Below are positions 1-7,746 of a stretch of DNA of 13,431 nt, one piece after another. Positions within the stretch are counted from its first letter, which is position 1. Each line of letters opens with the position of its first letter. The stretch is from a bacterium (GTDB lineage Bacteria > Actinomycetota > Acidimicrobiia > Acidimicrobiales > CATQHL01): contig JAPPKQ010000046.1 of assembly GCA_028819945.1 (NCBI GenBank), positions 1-13,431 on the forward strand. Reading direction: 5' to 3'. Position numbers and translations under genes: made by a program. Below the pieces are notes generated by a model. The model was not told the origin of the DNA and did no database searches. It saw only the letters and a list, made by a program, of their open reading frames with translations.

Positions 1-1335
1 GCCGAAGCCGGCGGCGTGCGAGGCCCTGCGACCGAAGATCTTGGGGCTCCAGTAGAAGAGCCCGGCCACCGCACCGAGGACGGCCGCCATCGCCACGAGG
101 TCCAGCAGCCCCGCGCCGGCCATGGTTCCCCGCAGATCGTCCAGGGGCGCCAGGGCGCGATCCAGATCACCCTGCCAGGACTCGTTGTGCCGAGCGAAGC
201 TCCGCAGGAACCCGACCGCGCCGCCCAGAACCCGGATGAATCCCACGATTGCCGCGAAGACCAGCACGCCGAGCGCCGACATCGCCACGGCGAGGTGCCC
301 GCTGGGTCGGGGCAGGCGGCGGGCGCTGCGGCCAAGGTCGGCCCAGCCTCCCAGCAGCGCCACGACCACCAGGGCCACGACGATGCCGCTGACCACGTAC
401 AGCGGCGTCGTCTGGGCCGACGGGCTGAAGAATCGCTGCAGGTCGGCACCGAAACTGAACACTCCGGCCAGACCGACGAGCGACAGCATGACACCCCAGC
501 GCCGCTGCGGCGTGCCGAAGGCCACCGGCAGGATCTCCCCCACGACGCCGATCACCGGAATGGCGAACACGAACACCTGCGGCTGGTCGAATACCCAGGA
601 GACCTGCTCGTACAGGTTCTGCCCGGCGCCGAAGCGCACCGCGCTCGGACCCCGCAGATCGATCCACATGATGACCAGGTTGGCCACCAGCACGGGCAGG
701 CTCAGGAGCCACACGGCGCCCGCCACGAACACCGACCAGGAGAAGAGCGGCATGCGTTCCAGGGTCATGCCCGCGGGCCGCTGGGTACACATGGTGGTGA
801 GCAGCACCGCCGTGGCGCCCAGCAGCGACAGCACCACCAGGGCGAAGGAGAGCAGGGAGAGTTCCACCGCCCGCTGCTCGCCGCCCGCGGCGAGGCCCCC
901 GTCGATGGCCCAGGAGGCGATGAGGACGCCGGCGCCGGTGAGCCAGCCCCAGAAGGCGGCCGCGGCCGCCCGCGGGAAGGCCACACCCCGGGCGCCGATC
1001 TGCAGTGGGACCACGTGCGTGGCGAGCCCGATCCACAACGGCATGACGAAGAGGAAGACCAGACCGACCCGGTAGAGCGTGAAGAACTGCCGGAACGACT
1101 CGATGCCCGGGAACACCTCGAGACCCGGCAGGTTGGCCCGCTCGATGTGCAGCAGCAGCCCGCACACCAGCACGAAGGTGCCGAGTAGCAGCGACGCCAG
1201 GATCCACATCCGCCCCAGCGTCTTGTGGTCGCTGCTGGACAGGATCCCCGCAAGCCCCCGCCGGGTCGGAGAGCCTGCCGGCATGGCTGAGGCGTGCTCG
1301 TCCGTGGCGGCAGCGTGAGTCTCGGTCGCGGTCAT
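1..1335 (-). CDS. Cytochrome c oxidase subunit I homologue lacking all haem/copper ligands (3' end beyond window)
   Basis: The 445 visible residues align without large gaps to subunit I of aa3-type haem-copper oxidases. Landmarks are SSDHKTLGRMW (33-43), VVPLQIGA..VAFPR (108-122), PQVFVFAIPVIGVVGEILP (252-270), FSFG (293-296) and YWSPKIFG (428-435), with about ten of the usual twelve membrane helices. Against bovine numbering remembered from the family, the ligand positions are H61 to Y88, H240 to Q251, H290/H291 to Q300/R301, H376 to G409 and H378 to L411. Y244 is F255, D91 is G117, E242 is Q253, K319 is about L328, and H368/D369 are L401/R402. It should bind neither haem a, haem a3 nor CuB. 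The frame is intact and the codons are normal for the window, so it looks maintained. ATG at 1335 is the first in-frame start after ctaB; no clear Shine-Dalgarno precedes it. Roughly 80-100 residues probably lie off the edge. Family membership is secure; function is unknown. Confidence 0.88.
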   Translation of the reverse strand, partial: MTATETHAAATDEHASAMPAGSPTRRGLAGILSSSDHKTLGRMWILASLLLGTFVLVCGLLLHIERANLPGLEVFPGIESFRQFFTLYRVGLVFLFVMPLWIGLATHVVPLQIGARGVAFPRAAAAAFWGWLTGAGVLIASWAIDGGLAAGGEQRAVELSLLSFALVVLSLLGATAVLLTTMCTQRPAGMTLERMPLFSWSVFVAGAVWLLSLPVLVANLVIMWIDLRGPSAVRFGAGQNLYEQVSWVFDQPQVFVFAIPVIGVVGEILPVAFGTPQRRWGVMLSLVGLAGVFSFGADLQRFFSPSAQTTPLYVVSGIVVALVVVALLGGWADLGRSARRLPRPSGHLAVAMSALGVLVFAAIVGFIRVLGGAVGFLRSFARHNESWQGDLDRALAPLDDLRGTMAGAGLLDLVAMAAVLGAVAGLFYWSPKIFGRRASHAAGFG

Positions 1336-1510
1336 ACGAATTCGGTAACGAGGTGCGAGTTGTCCGTTCGGTATGACCGCTCGGCGAAGTCCGCTCGACC
1401 GGCGGCCAGGGGGGCTGATCCAGCCGGGAACTGTAACGCGAGTCCACGGGCCGCCCGCACCCCGGCTGATCGCTCCCGGATCATGCCGCTCGATGTCGTC
1501 ATCGGCGCCA
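1336..1510 (-). other. Spacer between ctaB and the oxidase-like gene
   Basis: 175 bases without a recognisable gene. In the frame of the oxidase-like gene it has no stop codon, but also no ATG, GTG or TTG, so that gene cannot start here with a standard codon. A TACAGT hexamer on the minus strand at 1430-1435 could be a -10 box about 95 bases before the start. A 5-bp inverted repeat (GGCTG/CAGCC, 1413-1425) is too short to call a terminator. Nothing firmer is visible. Confidence 0.4.
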
Positions 1511-2385
1511 TCAGACGAACCGATCCAGAGCCATGGCCCCGAACAGCAACACGATGTAGGTGATGGACCAGTTGAACAGCCGCATCGCCACTTGCGGTGT
1601 GCCGTGGCGAAGCAACCGGACACCAGGGCGACGAAGATCACGCCGGTCGCCAGAGCCGTCACGAGGTAGAGGGGCCCCAGCTCGGCCACGAACCCGAAGG
1701 CGACGCTGGTGACCCACAGGACCACGGTGTAGGCGATGATGCGCAGCGCCACGGTCCGGATCGAGCGGACCGCCGGCAGCATCGGCACCCCGACCTGCGC
1801 GTAGTCATCGCGGTAGCGCACCGCCAGCGCCCAGAAGTGGGGCGGCGTCCAGTAGAAGATCACCGCGAACAGCAGCAGCGGCGCCCAGTCCAGGCGGCCC
1901 GTCACGGCCGTCCAGCCCACGAGCACGGGAACCGCGCCGGCGGCGCCGCCGATGACGATGTTGCGCTCGGACCGCCGCTTCAGCCAGAGGCTGTACACGA
2001 ACACGTAGAACAGGGTGGCGCTCACCGCCAGCACCGCGCTGAGCAGGTTCACCATCAGCCAGAGCCAGACGAACGCCGCCACCTCCAGAGTGACCGCGAA
2101 CACCAGGGCGTTGCGCGGGCTGATCGCGCCGGTGACCAGGGGCCGGTCCTGGGTGCGCCGCATGACGCTGTCGATGTCGCGGTCGATGACCATGTTGAGC
2201 GCGTTGGCCCCGCCGGCTGCCAGGGCCCCGCCGGCGATGACCGCCCCGATCAACCACACCGGGGGCAGGCCTCGCTGCGCAACGATCATGGTGGGAACGG
2301 TCGTCACGAGCAGCAACTCGATGATGCGCGGTTTGGTCAGCGCCACGTAGGACGCGATCGTGGCCCGGGCTTTCGTCGCAGGCAT
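1511..2385 (-). CDS. ctaB: Protoheme IX farnesyltransferase (haem O synthase), with a one-base frameshift near the 3' end
   Basis: Membrane prenyltransferase of the UbiA superfamily that adds farnesyl to haem B to make haem O, the substrate of CtaA. The start LTKPRIIELLLVTTVPTMIV (16-35), the NxxxDxxxD prenyl-diphosphate site (N64, D68, D72 in NMVIDRDID), RPLVTGAISP, and WTPPHFWALAVRYRDDY (179-195) followed by GVPMLP are all typical. The first frame is good for 255 residues to position 1621. The conserved end (VAMRLFNWSITYIVLLFGAM, then LDRFV and a stop) is read from 1618 to 1511 in another frame. Restoring one base in the run at 1616-1619 gives a normal protein of 291 residues. The unshifted frame has no stop and continues through 1336-1510 into the oxidase-like gene. 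Either an assembly error or a true mutation is possible. ATG 2385 lacks a Shine-Dalgarno but has a -10-like hexamer 7 bases upstream. It is divergent from ctaA. Confidence 0.93.
1616..1622 (-). other. Frameshift site in ctaB
   Basis: On the coding strand the sequence reads GTG-TC-CGG-TTG-CTT. One base is missing between the frame ending at 1621 and the frame starting at 1618. A third C (GTG TCC CGG) would restore V-S-R-L-L-R-H. A short C run is a common place for sequencing indels. Confidence 0.75.
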
Positions 2386-2392
2386 CGGCGCA

Positions 2393-2398
2393 AGCGTA
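2393..2398 (-). promoter_or_regulatory. Candidate -10 box of ctaB, leaderless type
   Basis: TACGCT on the minus strand lies 7 bases before the ATG at 2385. It fits the actinobacterial TAnnnT -10 pattern and would put transcription start at or next to the start codon. No -35 box or Shine-Dalgarno was found. Confidence 0.5.
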
Positions 2399-2467
2399 CG
2401 AGACCCGCGTGTCCAATACTCCACTCGCGGCGCCGACGCAGCAGCGGGAGGCACAGCGGCCCGCTCC

Positions 2468-2473
2468 TAGGCT
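2468..2473 (+). promoter_or_regulatory. Candidate -10 box of ctaA, leaderless type
   Basis: TAGGCT ends 8 bases before the ATG at 2482. This is the spacing expected when transcription starts at the start codon. The same hexamer recurs before tRNA-Glu and before purA. No Shine-Dalgarno precedes this ATG. Confidence 0.55.
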
Positions 2474-2481
2474 GAGCGCCG

Positions 2482-3417
2482 ATGGCGCTGCTGAGGAGCG
2501 GAATCAGCGCGGCGACCTACCGCCGCATCACGCTGCTGGCCCTGCTGGCCCTCATCTTCATCATCATCACCGGCGGCGCCGTGCGGCTGACCGGCTCCGG
2601 CCTGGGCTGCTCCGACTGGCCGACCTGCGAGGAGGACCAGTTCCTTCCCGACCTCGAGTACCACGCCCTGGTGGAGTCGGTGAACAGGGCCATCACCGGG
2701 GTCGTCTCGATTGCGGTGGCGCTCGCAGTGCTCGGCGCGCTGCTGCTGCGGCCCCGTCGACGCGACCTGATCGTCCTGGCGTTCGGTCTGGTGGCCGGCG
2801 TGGCGGGCCAGGTGGTCCTCGGCGGCCTGGTCGTCTGGTACCACCTCTCCCCCTGGTTGGTCATGGCCCACTTCCTGCTGTCGATGGTCTTGGTGGCCAA
2901 TGCGGTCGTCCTGCACCACCGGGCCGGCCGGCCGGCCCACTCCGGGGTCCCCGACGGCGATGCGCTCGCCGGCGGCACGCGAGCCCGCACGGCCTGCAAC
3001 CTGACGCGCCTGCTCGTGGTGGTTGCCGTCCTGGCGATCGTGACCGGCACGTTGCTGACCGGAGCGGGCCCCCACGGCGGCGACGCCGACGTCGAACGGC
3101 TCCAATACGACATCCCGTCGCTGGCCCGGCTGCACGGAGGGGCGATGGCGCTGTGTGCGGCGATCGCGCTGCTGCTCTGGGCCGGAGCCGAGCGGGGCTC
3201 ATTCCGTCTGCGCCGTCAGGGTCGAGGCCCGGCGGTCCACGCCACGGCCGCCCGGGTGGTGGTTCTGGTGATCGGCGCGCAGGCGGCGGTCGGCTACCTG
3301 CAGTACTTCACGGGTGTGCCGGTGCTCCTCGTGGGCATCCACATCGCCGGCGCGGCCGCCCTGTGGACCGTCGTGCTACGGCTTCACCTGTCCGTGCACG
3401 AGGCGGCCGCCCGGTAG
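2482..3417 (+). CDS. ctaA: Haem A synthase (COX15/CtaA family)
   Basis: Integral membrane enzyme that oxidises the methyl group of haem O to the formyl group of haem A for aa3-type oxidases. At 311 residues it has the family length and about eight hydrophobic helices in two similar halves. Motifs seen: TGGAVRLTGSGLGCSDWPTC (30-49) with the cysteine pair C43/C49 in the first outer loop, QVVLGGLVVW (108-117), GPHGGD, and histidines H128 (MAHFLLS), H216 (RLHGGA) and H285 (GIHIAGA) at haem-binding helix positions. In the first helix after the cysteines the usual ExxHR reads ESVNR, with Asn 68 where Bacillus-type enzymes have His; from memory this is common in actinobacterial CtaA. ATG 2482 has no Shine-Dalgarno but has a -10-like TAGGCT just upstream. 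Divergent from ctaB, consistent with joint control of haem O and haem A synthesis. Its TAG stop forms part of a -10-like hexamer before tRNA-Glu. Confidence 0.95.
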   Translation: MALLRSGISAATYRRITLLALLALIFIIITGGAVRLTGSGLGCSDWPTCEEDQFLPDLEYHALVESVNRAITGVVSIAVALAVLGALLLRPRRRDLIVLAFGLVAGVAGQVVLGGLVVWYHLSPWLVMAHFLLSMVLVANAVVLHHRAGRPAHSGVPDGDALAGGTRARTACNLTRLLVVVAVLAIVTGTLLTGAGPHGGDADVERLQYDIPSLARLHGGAMALCAAIALLLWAGAERGSFRLRRQGRGPAVHATAARVVVLVIGAQAAVGYLQYFTGVPVLLVGIHIAGAAALWTVVLRLHLSVHEAAAR

Positions 3418-3420
3418 GCT
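3415..3420 (+). promoter_or_regulatory. Candidate -10 box for the tRNA genes, overlapping the ctaA stop codon
   Basis: TAGGCT begins with the TAG stop of ctaA and ends 9 bases before the mature tRNA-Glu 5' end. Position and sequence match the other TAGGnT boxes here. No convincing -35 was found. Confidence 0.45.
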
Positions 3421-3429
3421 GCCCCGGTT

Positions 3430-3502
3430 GCCCCCATCGTCCAGCGGCCTAGGACGCCGCCCTTTCAAGGCGGTAACACGGGTTCGAATCCCGTTGGGGG
3501 TG
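3430..3502 (+). tRNA. tRNA-Glu (anticodon UUC)
   Basis: 73-base cloverleaf. The acceptor arms GCCCCCA/TGGGGGT have a terminal G:U pair as in many actinobacterial tRNA-Glu. The anticodon arm is CCGCC-CTTTCAA-GGCGG, giving TTC. The T arm is ACGGG-TTCGAAT-CCCGT and the discriminator is G. CCA is not encoded. First of three tRNA genes in a row. Confidence 0.95.
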
Positions 3503-3557
3503 CCGCTGCCCGGCTCCACCGCTTCAGCGCGCCGCGCCGCTCCGGGGCCGCCGCAGG

Positions 3558-3563
3558 TAGGAT
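3558..3563 (+). promoter_or_regulatory. Candidate -10 box of tRNA-Asp/tRNA-Phe
   Basis: TAGGAT, preceded by GCAGG, ends 12 bases before the tRNA-Asp 5' end. It resembles the TAGGCT before tRNA-Glu, so the Asp-Phe pair may have its own promoter in the 73-base spacer. Confidence 0.45.
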
Positions 3564-3575
3564 TCGGTCCTTGCT

Positions 3576-3650
3576 GGTCCTGTAGTGCAGCTTGGAGTGC
3601 ACGCCGCCCTGTCAAGGCGGAGGTCGCGGGTTCAAATCCCGTCAGGACCG
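3576..3650 (+). tRNA. tRNA-Asp (anticodon GUC)
   Basis: 75-base cloverleaf. The acceptor is GGTCCTG/CAGGACC, the anticodon arm is CCGCC-CTGTCAA-GGCGG giving GTC, the T arm is GCGGG-TTCAAAT-CCCGT, and the discriminator is G. CCA is not encoded. Only 4 bases separate it from tRNA-Phe, so the two are surely co-transcribed. Confidence 0.95.
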
Positions 3651-3654
3651 CCCC

Positions 3655-3727
3655 GGTCGGGTAGCTCAGTTGGCAGAGCGTCCGCCTGAAAAGCGGAAGG
3701 TCCCCGGATCGATGCCGGGCCCGACCA
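3655..3727 (+). tRNA. tRNA-Phe (anticodon GAA)
   Basis: 73-base cloverleaf. The acceptor is GGTCGGG/CCCGACC, the anticodon arm is TCCGC-CTGAAAA-GCGGA giving GAA, the variable loop is AGGTC and the discriminator is A. The T arm is CCCGG-ATCGATG-CCGGG, so position 54 is A instead of the nearly universal T. CCA is not encoded. It converges on pyrE, with 53 bases between them and no clear terminator. Confidence 0.94.
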
Positions 3728-3780
3728 CGCGGTCGACCCCCGTGACCCGGGCCCGGTCGGCGACGGTCTGCTCCGGCGAC

Positions 3781-4347
3781 CTAGGCCCCTCCCGGGGACT
3801 CGTAGGCGAAGCCGAGTTCCGGCGCGGTCACCAGCGCCCGGAAGGCCAGCCCTGCTGCAGCGGCCGCCGCCGCGCACGTGCCTCCCCGGTCGACGATCGC
3901 CAGGATCATCTGCGGCTCGGCGCCGAGAGCGCGGACCACCCGTGCCGCCTCCAGCGGCGAGCGGCCCCTGGTGACGGTGTCCTCGACGATGAGAACCCGA
4001 TCCCCCGCCTCCAGCGCGCCCGCCAGACGGCCTTCCACCCCATGGTCCTTGGCCTCCTTGCGAATGCTGAAGGCACGGAGCGACCGCCCCCGGACCGCGG
4101 CGACGCCCGCTGTGCCGAACGCAATCGGATCCGCGCCCGCGGCCAGACCACCGATGGCGTCGATGTCGGGCGGCATCACATCCAGCACCGCGTCGGCAAC
4201 AAGCAGGATCCCCTCCGCCCGGCAGGCGGTCTGCTTGGCATCGCAGAACCAGTTGCTGCGCCTCCCGGACTTCAAGACAAAGTCACCCGTACGGATCGAG
4301 TGTTTCAACAGGTGCTGCTTCAACAGGTCAACGGACAATGGTTCCAC
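3781..4347 (-). CDS. pyrE: Orotate phosphoribosyltransferase
   Basis: Cytosolic enzyme joining orotate to PRPP to give OMP, the fifth step of de novo pyrimidine synthesis. At 188 residues the length is normal for a bacterial OPRT. Visible are the N-terminal GDFVLKSGRRSNWFCD (21-36), the catalytic flexible loop IRKEAKDHG (95-103; K97, K100, H102) that marks OPRT among phosphoribosyltransferases, and the PRPP-binding motif VLIVEDTVTRGRS (118-130). The usual end of that motif is TTGxS; here it is TRGRS. The GTG at 4347 gives the best N-terminus. GGAG is only 2 bases upstream, too close for a normal Shine-Dalgarno, while a TACGGT hexamer 11 bases upstream suggests a nearly leaderless message. A TTG three codons later, with GGAG 11 bases upstream, is a weaker alternative. 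It stands alone, convergent with the tRNA genes and divergent from the unknown gene at 4562. Confidence 0.93.
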   Translation of the reverse strand: MEPLSVDLLKQHLLKHSIRTGDFVLKSGRRSNWFCDAKQTACRAEGILLVADAVLDVMPPDIDAIGGLAAGADPIAFGTAGVAAVRGRSLRAFSIRKEAKDHGVEGRLAGALEAGDRVLIVEDTVTRGRSPLEAARVVRALGAEPQMILAIVDRGGTCAAAAAAAGLAFRALVTAPELGFAYESPGGA

Positions 4348-4358
4348 AGCTCCAATTT

Positions 4359-4364
4359 ACCGTA
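4359..4364 (-). promoter_or_regulatory. Candidate -10 box of pyrE
   Basis: TACGGT on the minus strand fits TAnnnT and would start transcription within about 5 bases of the GTG at 4347. It lies at the end of the duplicated octamer at 4362-4377. No -35 was recognised. Confidence 0.35.
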
Positions 4365-4377
4365 GACAAGTAGACAA
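4362..4377. repeat. Tandem octamer GTAGACAA x2 in the pyrE promoter region
   Basis: Two exact head-to-tail copies of GTAGACAA, followed by the related GACTGACA. They sit about where RNA polymerase or a regulator of pyrE would bind, and stand out against the GC-rich background. Role unknown. Confidence 0.5.
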
Positions 4378-4415
4378 GACTGACAGTCCAATAGTTGCGG
4401 ACTAGTGGAGAGGAT

Positions 4416-4531
4416 TATTCGCGATACAAGGTGCCCGCGAATAGCGTCTTGCCGACCTCCTGGAGCGGCTTGACTCGCTCGGACAAAAACCGGTTAGACT
4501 TCCGTGATCGCAATTAGTCTGTCTATTCGCG
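4416..4531. repeat. Three copies of TATTCGCG, two of them an inverted pair
   Basis: TATTCGCG occurs at 4416-4423 and 4524-4531, and its reverse complement CGCGAATA at 4436-4443. The first two face each other across 12 bases, so they could form a hairpin or a dyad operator. Copy 3 lies between the -10 candidate and the Shine-Dalgarno of the next gene. No coding sequence explains the conservation. A regulator binding site is a possible reading. Confidence 0.45.
4470..4500 (+). promoter_or_regulatory. Candidate promoter of the 138-residue unknown gene
   Basis: TTGACT (4470-4475) is followed after 19 bases by TAGACT (4495-4500), or after 18 bases by TTAGAC. Transcription would start near 4507, giving a leader of about 55 bases that contains one TATTCGCG copy. 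It is the only place in the window with a clear TTGACN -35. Confidence 0.45.
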
Positions 4532-4546
4532 AGTGAGTAGTCGCCG

Positions 4547-4553
4547 AAAGGAG
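4547..4553 (+). promoter_or_regulatory. Ribosome binding site of the 138-residue unknown gene
   Basis: AAAGGAG lies 8 bases before the ATG at 4562. This is a strong Shine-Dalgarno and settles that start, in contrast to the leaderless-looking starts nearby. Confidence 0.8.
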
Positions 4554-4561
4554 CAGTCGAT

Positions 4562-4978
4562 ATGAGTGAAAGCGACGCGAGCACCGAGAGAAAAGGCCGC
4601 GAGGTCACGCCTGAGCACAAGGCGGCGATGATCCAAGGGCGAACCGAGACCCGTGTTGTACGCCAGTACCTCGAGGCGCTCGAAGTGAGACAGTCCGGAG
4701 GAAGGCGCCGCTCCAAAGAATCGCTCCAGAAGAAGTTGGCGGCTGTGGAAGAGGACCTGGAATCAGCGGGCGCTGTCGGGCGGCTGCACCTGGTGCAGGA
4801 GAGAATCGACCTGCAGAAAGCAATTGACGCCGCTGAACAGAGCGTTGACATCGACGAACTCGAGAGCGGCTTCATCGATGTTGCGGCTTCCTACAGCGAG
4901 CGTAAGGGCATCTCGTACCAGGCTTGGCGAGAGGTCGGTGTCCCACCAAAGGTGCTTCAGGCTGCGGGCATTCGCTGA
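4562..4978 (+). CDS. Conserved-looking protein of unknown function
   Basis: 138 residues, highly charged and soluble, with no signal peptide or membrane segment. The N-terminus is polar and probably disordered (1-16). Residues 17-45 (VTPEHKAAMIQGR..VVRQYLEALE) and 52-92 (SKESLQKKLAAVEEDLES...LHLVQERIDLQKAI) should be helical and may form a coiled coil, with the basic stretch GGRRRSK between them. The C-terminal part (ELESGFIDVAASYSERKG, then ISYQAWREVGVPPKVLQAAG) looks like a small helical module, possibly DNA-binding. I recall actinobacterial proteins of this layout without a known function, but cannot check. The ATG has a strong Shine-Dalgarno and a recognisable promoter. Codon use is less GC-biased than the neighbours (AGA, AAA, GTT, TCC), which may mean a different history or expression level. 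It is divergent from pyrE and convergent with purB, sharing a hairpin with it. Confidence 0.85.
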   Translation: MSESDASTERKGREVTPEHKAAMIQGRTETRVVRQYLEALEVRQSGGRRRSKESLQKKLAAVEEDLESAGAVGRLHLVQERIDLQKAIDAAEQSVDIDELESGFIDVAASYSERKGISYQAWREVGVPPKVLQAAGIR

Positions 4979-4990
4979 CAACTCGACCCC

Positions 4991-5008
4991 AACAGCCGGA
5001 GCCGGCTG

Positions 5009-5010
<2 letters not shown>
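4991..5010. terminator. Hairpin between the converging unknown gene and purB
   Basis: AACAGCCGG and CCGGCTGTT form a perfect 9-bp inverted repeat around AG. It overlaps two bases of the purB TAA stop and starts 12 bases after the stop of the unknown gene. No T-run follows on either strand, as is usual in GC-rich actinobacteria. A competing stem, GGAGCCG (4998-5004) with CGGCTCC (5018-5024), extends into purB. Its position supports a bidirectional terminator. Confidence 0.65.

Positions 5011-7743
<2,733 letters not shown>

Positions 7744-7746
<3 letters not shown>

Noticed and set aside
16-1188. Long plus-strand and alternative minus-strand frames over the oxidase-like gene
   Set aside because: They translate to Arg/His/Pro-rich sequence without motifs. 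The edge-running minus frame gives a convincing subunit I homologue.
1-1335. The oxidase-like gene as a pseudogene
   Set aside because: There is no stop or frameshift in 445 codons, helices and conserved structural motifs are retained, and codon use matches the neighbours.
1-2385. A genuine CtaB-oxidase fusion protein
   Set aside because: The conserved C-terminal helix and stop of CtaB exist intact in the shifted frame, so a missing base explains the open frame better.
3744-3758. GACC..GGTC palindrome as terminator between tRNA-Phe and pyrE
   Set aside because: Only four base pairs can form outside a 7-base GC loop and there is no T-run, which is too weak to call.
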